A stretch of 39,132 nucleotides of DNA from an uncultured Acidobacteriia bacterium (GCA_903907865.1 CAIVPR010000043.1:1-39132); one strand, 5' to 3'. Counted from the stretch's first letter, positions 17,801 through 26,520 are shown. Program-made: numbers and translations. The notes: generated by a model not told the origin, from the letters alone.

Positions 17801-18451
17801 GGCTATACCTGGTCCAAATCCATCGACCAGGGGTCCAACCTCGGCGAGCAGATCAATCCCTTCAACCAGTCGCTCACACGGGTGATTTCCTCCTGGGACA
17901 TGACACACCTCTTCGTGGCGACCTACCACTACAATCTGCCCTTCGCCCGCCTCTTCGGGCACAATCGCGCCACGGATGGCTGTAGCCTGTCGGGCACCAC
18001 GCGGTTGTCCACCGGTCTTCCCGTGACGCTGAGCGACACTTCGGACAACTCTCTACTGGGGACGCTGGGCAACGGGGTTAACAATCAACTGCTCGACACG
18101 CCCCGGATGGGCTCGGGCCCGCTCCAGATCAACACGGATCCGCGCAACGGGCTGCCCGCGTTCAACACGGGCCTCTTCTCGGTGGAGACCCTGGGCGTGC
18201 TCGGAAATGCGCCCCGACGCATGTTCCACGGTCCCGGAATCGAAAACTTCGACGTGGAACTCAACAAGAGCGTGGCGGTGTCCGAATCAAGGTCGCTCGA
18301 TTTCCGTATCGAAGCCTTCAACGTCTTCAATCATGCCCAGTTTTATGGTCCGGCGTCAGTGGACGGAAATGTCAATGACCCGAACTTCGGCAAGGTAGTG
18401 AGCGCGGCTGCTCCCAGGTTGGTCCAAGTGGCGGTGAAGTTTCATTTCTGA
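14885..18451 (+). CDS. TonB-dependent receptor with N-terminal carboxypeptidase-like domain (Oar-like)
   Basis: A 1188-residue outer-membrane protein. A signal peptide occupies about residues 1-40 (hydrophobic core LLLVVAVLTWAISG). A carboxypeptidase regulatory-like domain (about 38-120) opens with LAGTIKDQTGGVVPGAKLTI. A plug domain follows (EVTVTAEASEVRTSVETSS to about 280, with GMINVVTKSGSNQFHGGGFEF), then a large beta-barrel ending in phenylalanine (VQVAVKFHF), the usual outer-membrane insertion signal. No TonB box is obvious. Acidobacteria carry many such paralogues, thought to import carbohydrate or peptide fragments, but the ligand is unknown. The start at 14885 has GGAGG four bases upstream; ATGs at 14891 and 14894 are alternatives. 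The codon bias and length look intact. It stands alone, 48 bases before alr. Confidence 0.93.
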   Translation: MVMMNKPVGATFREPLWFRVPALLLVVAVLTWAISGGTLAGTIKDQTGGVVPGAKLTIVNNALGAEFKATADAQGGYIFPNLAVGRYTLTIEAANFQTQKKTNLQIDADSALRLDVRLQLAGQTTEVTVTAEASEVRTSVETSSTQLGEVVTGTQIAEQPLNGRSYTDLLAIQPGVTPVSTLTPTSVIMAGVTGTLNPSGDANPGDVSISGQRESANGFMVNAVDVQEHMNGGTSVIPNLDSIAEFRVLTNNFDPEYGNYNGGMINVVTKSGSNQFHGGGFEFLRNTVLDSRNFFDGTRGVYRQNQFGGTMGGPIRRNKLFFFTDYQGTRTTQGINSPAVTVPSLQERGGDFSDDVGDLSGTVSGPYAASLLTKALGYGVSAGEPYYAPGCSSGNCVLPGGTIPHRAWSAPAQHLLQYIPTPNIGSNQFETSAFAQTVADHKGGARIDANTRLGFISGYYFVDDYQLDNPYPGAQGGASVPGFDALTIGRAQLITLANTKVFGASTVNEAHVGFLRNVNDIGHPHGGLGATLASQGFQTGGGAGIVVQDPAVEGVMNLVFPSFVTGVPITNTYQWNNTIYASDTLSRPVGAHTIKVGGQFHNDQVNSNPNATFNGTFNFQGTETGSAFADFLLGFPSNFTQTTGRHFYLRNQYMGAFAQDSWRVRSDLTVNLGVRWDLIRPWNEKYGNIQTVVPGKQSVLYPNAVPGLVVPGDPGIPAGLSPTRWDSFAPRVGVAYSPHSDHGFLKVLFGDSGKSSLRASYGIFYTEFPGLSAGIMYGVPPFGYNYLSPAPPLFATPFVDAGDGVQQTNPYPFTFPPHNVSQSAPYKDFNFASVVPISAAPFFYYRNSIPYTENYMFSVQRQIHSNALFTASYVGNQGHHLLMVVPANPGNPALCLSLSRTSAVAPNSSTCGPYGEDSTYTTASGKTIASTRQGLGSDFGSVTTQKTIGNSNYNAMQVNLRLSTGNGGTLFVGYTWSKSIDQGSNLGEQINPFNQSLTRVISSWDMTHLFVATYHYNLPFARLFGHNRATDGCSLSGTTRLSTGLPVTLSDTSDNSLLGTLGNGVNNQLLDTPRMGSGPLQINTDPRNGLPAFNTGLFSVETLGVLGNAPRRMFHGPGIENFDVELNKSVAVSESRSLDFRIEAFNVFNHAQFYGPASVDGNVNDPNFGKVVSAAAPRLVQVAVKFHF

Positions 18452-18499
18452 GTTCACCATTTCTCAGCCCAAGCGGGGAACTGCGACAATGGTTTTGTC

Positions 18500-19657
18500 T
18501 TGAGCCAACAAGCCCGTTGTTACGTCGAGATCTCCCGGTCGCGCATCGCGGCCAACTACCGCGCGGTCCGTGACGCCGTGGCACCCGGTTCCAGCGTGAT
18601 CTGTGTGGTGAAGGCCAACGCCTACGGGCACGGTGCCGTCGAGGTCGCGCGCGTGCTCCGCAACGAGGGGGCGGAATGGTTCGCCGTGAGCAGCGTCGAC
18701 GAGGGTATCGCTTTGCGCCACGGCGGCATCATGTGCCGAATCCTGGTGATGGCGGGAATCATGCCATGGGAGCGCGAGGCCCTGCGGGACTATCGATTGA
18801 CTCCGGTCCTCCACTCGCTGGACGACATGGCTGCCTTGGACGTGGGTGGCGGCTGCGGGGCGGGCTGCAGGTGCGTCGAGGCACTGGACGTGCACCTCAA
18901 GATCGACACAGGCATGGACCGGCTGGGGACTTTGGCGTCGGCCAAGGAGATCGCCGAGGCCGCAGCCGCCCATCCCGCGATCCGCATAGAGGGCCTCCTA
19001 TCGCATTTCGCCTCGCCAACCGACTTCACATCCGAACAGACTCCCGACCAGATCCGGGCCTTCTCCACCATGGTGCGTGACTTGGCCGACCTCGGCGTGC
19101 GACCGTCCATTCTGCATTTCTCCAGCACCAACGCGATTGCCTACCCGCGGTCCGGAACAACTTTCGACGGCGTGACGTCGCTGGTGCGCCCGGGCCACGC
19201 CATCTACGGCTATGTCTCGCCAACCCGCGGTCCGGCCCCGCAAGCCGTCTTCTCCGTGGAACCGGCCTTGTCCTGGAAGGCACGGATTGTGGCCGTCAAG
19301 GACGTCCCGGCTGGCGCGAAGATCGGCTATGGCGGCTCGTTCGTGGCACCGGGGCCGATGCGCATCGGGGTCATCGCGGCGGGTTACGCCGACGGCGTGC
19401 CGCATCGATTGTCGAACAAGGGCAGGGTGATCGCCGGTGGACGCTACGCGGCCATTCTGGGGACGGTCTCGATGGATTTGACGACCATCGACCTGACCCA
19501 GGCTCCGCATCTCTCGCCCGGCGACGAGGTGACGTTGCTGGGGTCTGAGGGAGATGTCTCGCTTGACGCCCAGCAGATCGCCAAGACCGCGGGTACCATC
19601 TCGTACAACGTGTTGTGCGGTATCAGCGCGCGCGTCAAGCGCTTCTACGTGGATTAG
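18500..19657 (+). CDS. alr: Alanine racemase
   Basis: PLP enzyme that interconverts L- and D-alanine for peptidoglycan synthesis, in the cytosol. The 385-residue length is normal. The PLP-binding lysine is K38 in VVKANAYGHG, in the expected position. The catalytic tyrosine from the partner subunit is Y277 in KIGYGGSF, followed by the conserved GVIAAGYADGVPHRLSNKG. A TTG is taken as the start because it gives the standard N-terminus (CYVEISRSRIAANYRAV) and no in-frame ATG or GTG lies upstream. No good ribosome-binding site is visible, so translation may be weak or reinitiated after the receptor gene. A short Cys/Gly-rich segment (GGGCGAGCRC, around residues 115-124) is a small insertion not usual in the family. 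Confidence 0.95.
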   Translation: MSQQARCYVEISRSRIAANYRAVRDAVAPGSSVICVVKANAYGHGAVEVARVLRNEGAEWFAVSSVDEGIALRHGGIMCRILVMAGIMPWEREALRDYRLTPVLHSLDDMAALDVGGGCGAGCRCVEALDVHLKIDTGMDRLGTLASAKEIAEAAAAHPAIRIEGLLSHFASPTDFTSEQTPDQIRAFSTMVRDLADLGVRPSILHFSSTNAIAYPRSGTTFDGVTSLVRPGHAIYGYVSPTRGPAPQAVFSVEPALSWKARIVAVKDVPAGAKIGYGGSFVAPGPMRIGVIAAGYADGVPHRLSNKGRVIAGGRYAAILGTVSMDLTTIDLTQAPHLSPGDEVTLLGSEGDVSLDAQQIAKTAGTISYNVLCGISARVKRFYVD

Positions 19658-19692
19658 GATGGTCTCGCCAACCGGGATGGTAGGGTAGAGGA

Positions 19693-19758
19693 ATGCGGTT
19701 CCATATTCTCCTTTTGTTCGCCATTGCTGCTGGACAGAAGGGGGCACAGGTCCGATGA
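19693..19758 (+). CDS. Tiny signal-like ORF coupled to addB
   Basis: A 21-codon frame (MRFHILLLFAIAAGQKGAQV then Arg) starts at ATG 19693. Its TGA (19756-19758) overlaps the ATG of the nuclease gene in an ATGA arrangement. An upstream AGAGG sits very close to the start, and a TAGGG lies seven bases away. The peptide looks like a signal peptide or single membrane helix. It could be a leader that couples translation to addB, a genuine small membrane protein, or the surviving 5' end of a deleted secreted-protein gene. Translation is not demonstrated. Confidence 0.35.
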   Translation: MRFHILLLFAIAAGQKGAQVR

Positions 19759-22412
19759 GGCTAGTCCGTGGCCGCGCCGGCAGCGGCAAGACGGCCCTCG
19801 TGTTCCGCGAGTTCAAGGACGCGATCCGGCATGACCGTGCGACGGCCCGCATCGTCGTCCCCACCGCCACGCTTGTCCGCCATTTCCAGCACGAACTGGC
19901 CCGCGACGGAGTCGTTTTCCCGCCCGGCGCGGTTGTGTCGCTCAACCGGTTCGTCACCGAGCGCGCGGGTGCCGTGGCGAAAATTCCGGACGGACTCCTC
20001 CGCGTCATGATCCGCGACGTCCTCGACCGACTTCCCGAATTCGGTGCCGTTGCCGGGACCGGGGGCATGGCCGCCACCATCGACGAGACCATCGGCCTGC
20101 TCGAAAACGCCGCTGCCGCCCCCGATACTTTGAAGGCTATCCGCAAGCTTGGACCCAATGCCAAGGCGTTCGAGCGGATCTGGCGTGCGGTGGAAGTCGA
20201 GGTGAGGGCCCGCGGTTTCGAGACCCGGGCCGGGGTGTTCCGCGCGGCAGCGGCGGGTACCGCCAAGCTGAAACTCTGGTTCGACGGTTTCGTCGGCTTC
20301 AGCCAGTTGGAACTCCAGTTGATTGCCTCCTTGGCCGCGACCTGCGAACTCACCGTCACCGCGACGGACTCGCCTTCCGCCGACGAACTGCGTCTGGTGG
20401 CTTTGAAATTGAGCGCCGAGGACCGGCTGCTGCCGGGTCGCGCCCGACGCGCCCCGTCGGAGGTCGTGGCTGCGCCGGGTGTCGAGCGCGAGGCGGACGA
20501 GATCGCTCGTCGCATCTTGGAGCTTTGTGCCGCGGGAACCGGCTTCCGGCAGATCGGGATCGCCCTGCGCGATTCCCCAGGCTACCTCGAACTTTTGCGC
20601 GTGACTTTGGAACGCTTCGGCATTCCGGCCCACTACCATTTCGGCACCCCGTTGAGGGGCCACCCGGCGGGCGTCTTTCTTGGAGGCATCGTCGCAGGGG
20701 CGCTAGGCGGCTGGGAGTTCTCCGAAACTTTGGAGGCCCTGCGGGCCCATCCGGGGTGGGGTGCCAGTTGGGAATTCGACCGTTTCGAGTTCCGGGTTCG
20801 CGAAGCCATGCCTGGCCGCGGTGTTGACGATCTGCTGAGGCTGGCGGGGGACGAGGGCTGGTTCAAAGACCGCGTCGCCGAATGCCTTGCGGTGGCACCG
20901 TGGGCGCTGGAGACGGCCCGTCCGGTCGACTGGGCCCGTCGTCTCGAAGACATGGCGGCCAAGCTCCATCGGCCTTCCCGCACCGAGCCCGAGGTGGAAT
21001 GGGCTGGCGTCGAGGCCGCCCGCAGTCGTGCCGCGGGAGCGCAGGCGTGGGTGGACGCGGTTTGGTCGGTAGTGCCGTTCTGGATTGAACAGGAAGCTCC
21101 GATCACCCTGCAGGATTTCTGGGCCCGCTGCGAGGTTGCCGTCGATTCTGCCATTGTGCACATTCCGGACGAGCGCCGCGACGCCGTCCACGTGATGTCT
21201 GTCTACGAGGCGCGCCAGTGGGAGATCGGCACCATGTTCGTTTGCGGGATGACGGACCGCGATTTTCCCAAGCGCTCCGCCGCGAACCCGATCTTTTCCG
21301 ACCCCGAACTGGACCTGCTCTGGAAATCCGGTGTCAAGGTTCGACGGGCGTCGGAGCGGGAACGCGACGAGCAGTTTCTTTGGGAATCGCTCCGCACCAG
21401 GGCCCGCGAGTCGATTGTCCTGACCTACCCCCAGCGCGACGGGGCGGGGAAGACCGTCGAGTGTTCGCGCTTCTTGAACGAGGAGCCGGAAGCGCAGCGG
21501 GTAGTACTCTGCCAGCCTTTGGCGGTCCAGCCGGTCGAGACGATGGGCCTCGCGGGACGGCTTCAATCCGACGATGTTCTGGAGAGCCTCGCCAACCAGC
21601 ACCGGACGGTCAGCATGACCGCGCTGGAGGACCTCGCCCAGTGCCGGTTCAAGTTCCTGGCTGGTCGGACGTTGCGGCTGAAGGGCCGACCGGAACGCCC
21701 CGACGCCCGGTTGCAACCCAAGGTTACGGGCCTGATCCTGCACGAAGCGCTTGAGGAATGGCTGCGCGGGGGCCGCTCGGGCGATTTCGTGGAGTTCTTC
21801 GAAGTCGCGTTCGACAAAGCTTGCCGGGAGAAGCATTTGCCGCCGGGGTACCAGTTGGAGGTCAAGCGGATCGAGTTCCGCGAGATCGCGCGGCGCGTGG
21901 CGACCCAGGATTTGTGGTCGCCGGAATCGTCCGAAGTGGAAGTGGATTTGCACGTCGCCTTCCCGCAGGGGATCACGATCACCGGACGGGCCGACAGAAT
22001 CGACCGCATGGGCAACGATGAATGCGTGATTGTGGACTACAAGAGTGGTCGGATCGCCCGCGTCGAGGGTTTTGTGGAGAGCCCGACCAAGCTTCAAGGG
22101 CCCCTGTACGCGTTGGCGGCCCGGGAGCAACTGGGCTTGGAGACCATCGCCATGATGTACGTCGCCGTACGGGAGGACAAGCGCTTCGGCTGGGGCCAGG
22201 TTCCGGGCGTCGACCTGTCGCTGAAGCCGATGCCCGAACGTTGGGTGGAGGACGCGCGGGAGCGGGCGGTTGGCTACTTGGGGACGTACCTTTCGGGTGA
22301 TGTCCGGGCCAACCCGACCGTGGCCAGCGAGTGCGTGTGGTGCGATTTCAAGAACGGATGCCGGGTGGAGCAGACGGCGGCGCTGGTCATGATTGCGGGA
22401 GGCAGCGAGTAG
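19755..22412 (+). CDS. addB: AddB-like ATP-dependent nuclease subunit with Fe-S nuclease domain
   Basis: Probable AddB/RexB-type subunit of a helicase-nuclease that processes double-strand breaks for recombination. The N-terminal Walker A GRAGSGKT (6-13) matches the AddB form. The C-terminal quarter is a PD-(D/E)XK nuclease: GLILHEALEEWL, then TGRADRIDRM and VIVDYKSG (D761, K763). Four cysteines frame the nuclease (C630 in AQCRFKF; C860, C863 and C869 in CVWCDFKNGC), the pattern known to hold a 4Fe-4S cluster in AddB. At 885 residues it is shorter than Bacillus AddB (about 1166). The ATG overlaps the stop of the micro-ORF before it, and its TAG is directly followed by the ATG of the helicase gene, so the two subunits are translated together. 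The inactivated-helicase role of the N-terminal part is family knowledge. Confidence 0.85.
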   Translation: MRLVRGRAGSGKTALVFREFKDAIRHDRATARIVVPTATLVRHFQHELARDGVVFPPGAVVSLNRFVTERAGAVAKIPDGLLRVMIRDVLDRLPEFGAVAGTGGMAATIDETIGLLENAAAAPDTLKAIRKLGPNAKAFERIWRAVEVEVRARGFETRAGVFRAAAAGTAKLKLWFDGFVGFSQLELQLIASLAATCELTVTATDSPSADELRLVALKLSAEDRLLPGRARRAPSEVVAAPGVEREADEIARRILELCAAGTGFRQIGIALRDSPGYLELLRVTLERFGIPAHYHFGTPLRGHPAGVFLGGIVAGALGGWEFSETLEALRAHPGWGASWEFDRFEFRVREAMPGRGVDDLLRLAGDEGWFKDRVAECLAVAPWALETARPVDWARRLEDMAAKLHRPSRTEPEVEWAGVEAARSRAAGAQAWVDAVWSVVPFWIEQEAPITLQDFWARCEVAVDSAIVHIPDERRDAVHVMSVYEARQWEIGTMFVCGMTDRDFPKRSAANPIFSDPELDLLWKSGVKVRRASERERDEQFLWESLRTRARESIVLTYPQRDGAGKTVECSRFLNEEPEAQRVVLCQPLAVQPVETMGLAGRLQSDDVLESLANQHRTVSMTALEDLAQCRFKFLAGRTLRLKGRPERPDARLQPKVTGLILHEALEEWLRGGRSGDFVEFFEVAFDKACREKHLPPGYQLEVKRIEFREIARRVATQDLWSPESSEVEVDLHVAFPQGITITGRADRIDRMGNDECVIVDYKSGRIARVEGFVESPTKLQGPLYALAAREQLGLETIAMMYVAVREDKRFGWGQVPGVDLSLKPMPERWVEDARERAVGYLGTYLSGDVRANPTVASECVWCDFKNGCRVEQTAALVMIAGGSE

Positions 22413-25400
22413 ATGCCAGTTCGCTTCACCCCCCAACAGGAATCCGCCGTCGAGTATCGGCGGATGGACGCCTGCGTGGTCGCCGGGCCCGGGTCGGGCA
22501 AGACCACCGTCCTCGTCGAACGTTTTCGGCAACTGATCGAGCACCACAATCTCGACGTCCGCGAGATCCTCGCGATCACTTTCACGGAGAAGGCGGCGGC
22601 GAACATGAAGGCCAAGCTGCGAGAGAAGTTCCTCCACGACCCGCTGCGCCTCCGGGAACTCGAATCCGCCTGGGTGTCCACGATCCACGGCTTCTGCGCC
22701 CGTTTCCTACGGGAAAACGCCATCGCCGCGGGCATCGATCCCCGCTTTGTGGTCCTCGACGCCCGTGAATCGGAACTCCTTCAGTACGAGTGCATGCACG
22801 GCGCACTCGATGAACTGGTGGCCGAACGCCGCGAACTGGCGCTCGACCTGATTGCCGCCCTGCAGCGCGCCGATGTCGCGGGGGATCTGCGAAGCGCCTG
22901 GGACGCCATCCGTTCCTCCGGCAAATCCGTCGCCGACGTCCGCAACATGCCCGCGCCCAGCCTGACCACCCTCGAATGGGCGATTTGGCGCATGCACGGC
23001 ATCCTCAAACGCTATCCGCCGGCCAAGGAGATGACGCAGGCCCGCATCAAGCAGTTTGAAACGTTGGTGGACTGGGTGGGTCGACTGGAGGCCGCCTCCG
23101 GCTTTGCCGAGACCATTGCGGTCGTCAGGGAGAAGGCGATCCACCTCAATCGCGTCCCCGCATCGCTACACACTGAACTGGAGGCCTTTCGCGAGACTCT
23201 GGGCGAGGTTGAATCCAGTCTCGTGGACCACCACACCGCCCCGTTCCGCACCGCCATCTTCGACGTGATGGAGCGCTTCGAAGTCCTCTATGCCGAACGC
23301 AAGGCCGAAGCGGGCGCGTTGGACTTCAACGATCTGGAGCGCTACGCCATCGGTGCGCTGCAGGACACCGCGGTCCGCGATCGCGTCCGCCAGCAGTTCC
23401 GCCAAATCCTGTTGGACGAGTTCCAGGACATCAACGAGCAGCAGGCCGGGCTGATCGAGTTGATTCGGGGCGAAGACGTGTTCTTCGCCGTCGGTGACGT
23501 CAACCAATCGATTTACGGCTTCCGCCACGCCCGGCCCGAGATCTTCCACGCCTACCGGCAGCAGATCCGGGAGTCGGGCAAGCACTCCAGTGAACTGCTG
23601 GACAACTTCCGCAGCCGGGAGGAAATTCTGCGTTGCGTGGAGCAGTTGCTCAACACCGAGCCCGGCATCGAGGCGCGCGAGCTGGTCGCAGGGCGTGAAT
23701 TCGATCCGCCGGAAGCGCCGGTCGTGGAAGTCCTGAAGGTGACGCACGAAGACCGGGAAGCGGGTTCCGGGCGCGAGGCTGGCTGGATTGCCCGTCGAGT
23801 CCTTGACCTTTGCGCCGAGGGGTACGAATTCCGCGATTTCGCGGTCCTGTGTCGTAACGGCGACGCCATGGGCCCGATCCTCGACGCCTTTGACCAGGCT
23901 GGCATCCCGTACGTTTGCGGCCGCCGCGAATCCTTCGTGGTTTCGCGCGAGGGGCTGGACATTACGGCCCTGCTGGGAACCATCGCCAACCCCCAGGACT
24001 GGATCTCGAAAGCGACGGTTCTGCGTTCCGGCTTGGTCGGCCTGAGCGACGAGGGGCTGGTCCGGGCACGCAACGGCGGCGGGGGCCTTTCGGACGACGA
24101 CGCGGCCAAACTGGGACGGTTCGAGGCGGGGCTCCGCCGTTGGCGCGTCACGGTGGGCTTGGTGTCCCTCGACGTGCTGATCAGCCGAGCCCTCACGGAC
24201 TGCGGGTTCACGTGGTCTCCCGGTTCTCCGGCAGGCGAGAACATCGAGGCCTTCCTCCATTTGGCTCGTACGAGAGGAGCGGGTCGTCCGATCGAGTCCT
24301 TCCTTCACGAGCTCAAGAGCATCGAAAGTGCGGCCAGCGCGGAGGCCGAACTTTCCGACGACGACCAGGGCAACCGTGTGCAAGTCATGACCGCGCATGC
24401 CGCCAAGGGCCTCGAGTTTCCGGTCACCATCGTGGCCGCCATGGAGAAGGGGCCGCAGCGCAGTTCCGCGCCGGTGACCTTCACGCCAGAAGTGGGACTC
24501 GGCATCCGCTGGAAGGACCCGAGCGCCGAGAAGGCCAATGCCGACGGGCTCAAGGATTCGTGGTCCCTGGCAAATAGTGAACGCCTCAAGGCGCGGGAGC
24601 GCGACGAGGGCAACCGGCTGCTGTATGTCGCCATGACCCGCGCCGAGGAACGGCTGATTCTTTCCTACTCCCGGAATGACCGCGCACCGATGCACTGGGC
24701 CCGGTTGGTGGAACGCTGCTCGTTCGACTGGCTGGTGCGGGATCTTGATACCGATGCGCTAGGCATCGTTGGCGGAGCCGTCCGGTTGCGGGATGGTGCC
24801 GATATCGAGGTGTTGCGCCGGCCGCTGCTGCCCAGCCGACATGATTCGACGGTCAACGTCACGTCGCTGGCGGTGTTCAGCAACTGCCCCCGAAAGTACT
24901 ATCTCCAGCGATATCTGGGCCTACAGGGCGGGCGCAGGGTCCGGTTCGACCCGGAAGCCTTTGTCCGCGAGCAGGATGCGGGCGAGGTGGAGGACGTTGG
25001 CGCGGCGGAGCTGGGCTCCTCGGTCCACGAGGCCTTGGCCGGGAAGCCGGGGGAGTATGCGCCGTCGGTGCTGGAACTGGCCGACGTGTTCCGCCGGAGC
25101 GAATTGGGCCAGCGCGCGGCGGCAGCGACCACGGTGGAGCGCGAATGGGAGTTCATCGCCGAAATCGAAGGGTCCTTGGTGCGGGGGAGCATCGACTTGT
25201 GGTTCGAGGAGGCCGAGGGTATCACCATCGTCGACTACAAAACCGACACTGTGTCGGCCGCCGATGTTTCCGAGCGGGCCGAAGAGTACTCCGCCCAGCT
25301 CGCTGCATATGCGGTGGCCTTGGAGAAGGCGCTCGGCAAGCGACCCACTTGGGGCTACTTGCATTTCCTCCGTCCCGACGTGATCTGGAAGGTGCGATTG

Positions 25401-25541
25401 ACGGAGGTCGAGACGGAACGGGCTAACAGCCTTGTGCGCGAGATCCGCGACGCACAGGACTGGCAGGAGTTCGACATGAAGCCCGGGGAGAAGTGCAATC
25501 GGTGCCAGTACTTCAAGAATCTATGCCCGGCGGAGGCGTAG
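22413..25541 (+). CDS. addA: AddA-like UvrD-family helicase-nuclease
   Basis: Motor-nuclease partner of the preceding gene. All UvrD/Rep superfamily 1 motifs are visible in order: AGPGSGKTT (24-32), LAITFTEKAAANM, LLDEFQDINEQQ, VGDVNQSIYGFRHA, LLDNFRSREEIL, VMTAHAAKGLEFP and LLYVAMTRAEERL. The C-terminal 220 residues are a PD-(D/E)XK nuclease with GSSVHEAL, GSIDLWFEEAE and IVDYKTD (D941, K943). Unlike classical AddA, it also has a four-cysteine signature (C825 in NCPRKYY; C1028, C1031 and C1038 in CNRCQYFKNLC), suggesting a second Fe-S cluster in the complex. Length is 1042 residues versus about 1230 in Bacillus. It starts immediately after the addB stop, and its end overlaps the convergent lipase gene by 29 bases. 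An AdnAB-like assignment is the main alternative. Confidence 0.88.
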   Translation: MPVRFTPQQESAVEYRRMDACVVAGPGSGKTTVLVERFRQLIEHHNLDVREILAITFTEKAAANMKAKLREKFLHDPLRLRELESAWVSTIHGFCARFLRENAIAAGIDPRFVVLDARESELLQYECMHGALDELVAERRELALDLIAALQRADVAGDLRSAWDAIRSSGKSVADVRNMPAPSLTTLEWAIWRMHGILKRYPPAKEMTQARIKQFETLVDWVGRLEAASGFAETIAVVREKAIHLNRVPASLHTELEAFRETLGEVESSLVDHHTAPFRTAIFDVMERFEVLYAERKAEAGALDFNDLERYAIGALQDTAVRDRVRQQFRQILLDEFQDINEQQAGLIELIRGEDVFFAVGDVNQSIYGFRHARPEIFHAYRQQIRESGKHSSELLDNFRSREEILRCVEQLLNTEPGIEARELVAGREFDPPEAPVVEVLKVTHEDREAGSGREAGWIARRVLDLCAEGYEFRDFAVLCRNGDAMGPILDAFDQAGIPYVCGRRESFVVSREGLDITALLGTIANPQDWISKATVLRSGLVGLSDEGLVRARNGGGGLSDDDAAKLGRFEAGLRRWRVTVGLVSLDVLISRALTDCGFTWSPGSPAGENIEAFLHLARTRGAGRPIESFLHELKSIESAASAEAELSDDDQGNRVQVMTAHAAKGLEFPVTIVAAMEKGPQRSSAPVTFTPEVGLGIRWKDPSAEKANADGLKDSWSLANSERLKARERDEGNRLLYVAMTRAEERLILSYSRNDRAPMHWARLVERCSFDWLVRDLDTDALGIVGGAVRLRDGADIEVLRRPLLPSRHDSTVNVTSLAVFSNCPRKYYLQRYLGLQGGRRVRFDPEAFVREQDAGEVEDVGAAELGSSVHEALAGKPGEYAPSVLELADVFRRSELGQRAAAATTVEREWEFIAEIEGSLVRGSIDLWFEEAEGITIVDYKTDTVSAADVSERAEEYSAQLAAYAVALEKALGKRPTWGYLHFLRPDVIWKVRLTEVETERANSLVREIRDAQDWQEFDMKPGEKCNRCQYFKNLCPAEA

Positions 25542-26520
25542 TCCCGCGGTCCATCCAGTCCCACAGGCGTGCCGTGTAGCGCACGGGCGAATGGTCCAGC
25601 AAACATGCCGGGACCTCCTCGTTCGGGTCCAGCCGTATTCCGCCCCGCTTCATCGCCGCAAGAAAATCGGCCAGTTCGCGCCAGTCCGAGACCGGAGCCT
25701 CCTCGAGTTGGCGAATCTCCCATTCGTCGTCGATGTGGTACATCCAAGGGCGGGTGTGCCGGTAGCCGAAATCCTCCGGTGGAACATGGGTCACAAGGTC
25801 GTTCCGGTTGACGAACCGGTAGATCCCGAGATCGGCCTTGGCGTCCAACTGCCCAGCGAAGGCGTCGTTGCCCACGCGCGGCGACCCGAAGGTGTACAAA
25901 GACACGTTGCTTCCGTCGAACCGGCTCAACGCCAGGGTGGCGAGCGCCGATCCCAGGCTGTGCCCGGTGAATAAGATCTCGGACGACGGATGACGGGCCC
26001 GATAGGCCGCCAACAACCCGAACACCTCGGCCCAAACGCTGTCAATCGCCGTCTGGAATCCCATGTGAACCTTCATTCCAGGGGTGAGCCATGCTTGCAG
26101 GGCCAATGCCGGGAACGCGTCGCCCGGTTCGGCGACAGGCAGGAACGCGGAATCGGTCGCGAAATCCCTCGGATCGTCGTGTTCGGTGCCCCGGAAAACG
26201 AGGAAGGCGAAGTCATCGCAGGCCGTGAAGTACCCGGCAGTTCCGGTGGGCCCGCCGGTTGCGAGGCAATGGACGTCGAAGCCGTCCCAGACACCGAAGA
26301 AGTCCGCGTCGGGCATCACGTCATCGCCCCAGCGTTGGTAGGCCAGCATCGACGCTTCCGCCGCGAACGCCGCAGCCGACCGGAATCGACGGTCGGGGCC
26401 GAGGTCGGCGTAACGGCGCAGGAAGTTCGCCGAACCTCCGCGGAAGTAGGTGTAATCGCCCCGGTGTGGAAGGTCGAACAGTTTCCCCCATGTTGGAGCG
26501 AACAGGTCCCGGTGTGCCAT
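25513..26520 (-). CDS. Lipase family 3 alpha/beta hydrolase
   Basis: 335-residue protein of the class 3 lipase family (fungal-lipase-like triacylglycerol or phospholipid hydrolases). The nucleophile elbow is TGHSLGSALATL (S188). The acid is likely the aspartate in VNRNDLVTHVPP, and the histidine may be in LLDHSPVRY. An oxyanion-type segment, LVFRGTEHDDPRDF, lies upstream, as is normal for the family. There is no signal peptide, so the protein is probably cytosolic or associated with the membrane by other means. Its 3' end overlaps addA tail-to-tail by 29 bases, and its 5' end faces glnE across 87 bases. Physiological substrate unknown. Confidence 0.85.
   Translation of the reverse strand: MAHRDLFAPTWGKLFDLPHRGDYTYFRGGSANFLRRYADLGPDRRFRSAAAFAAEASMLAYQRWGDDVMPDADFFGVWDGFDVHCLATGGPTGTAGYFTACDDFAFLVFRGTEHDDPRDFATDSAFLPVAEPGDAFPALALQAWLTPGMKVHMGFQTAIDSVWAEVFGLLAAYRARHPSSEILFTGHSLGSALATLALSRFDGSNVSLYTFGSPRVGNDAFAGQLDAKADLGIYRFVNRNDLVTHVPPEDFGYRHTRPWMYHIDDEWEIRQLEEAPVSDWRELADFLAAMKRGGIRLDPNEEVPACLLDHSPVRYTARLWDWMDRGTTPPPGIDS

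Noticed and set aside
16160-17962. 600-codon minus-strand frame
   Set aside because: Antisense to the TonB-dependent receptor, whose domains and codon use are clear; the minus frame shows only biased composition.
20703-22688. 661-codon minus-strand frame
   Set aside because: Antisense to the AddB-like gene, which has Walker A, nuclease and Fe-S motifs.
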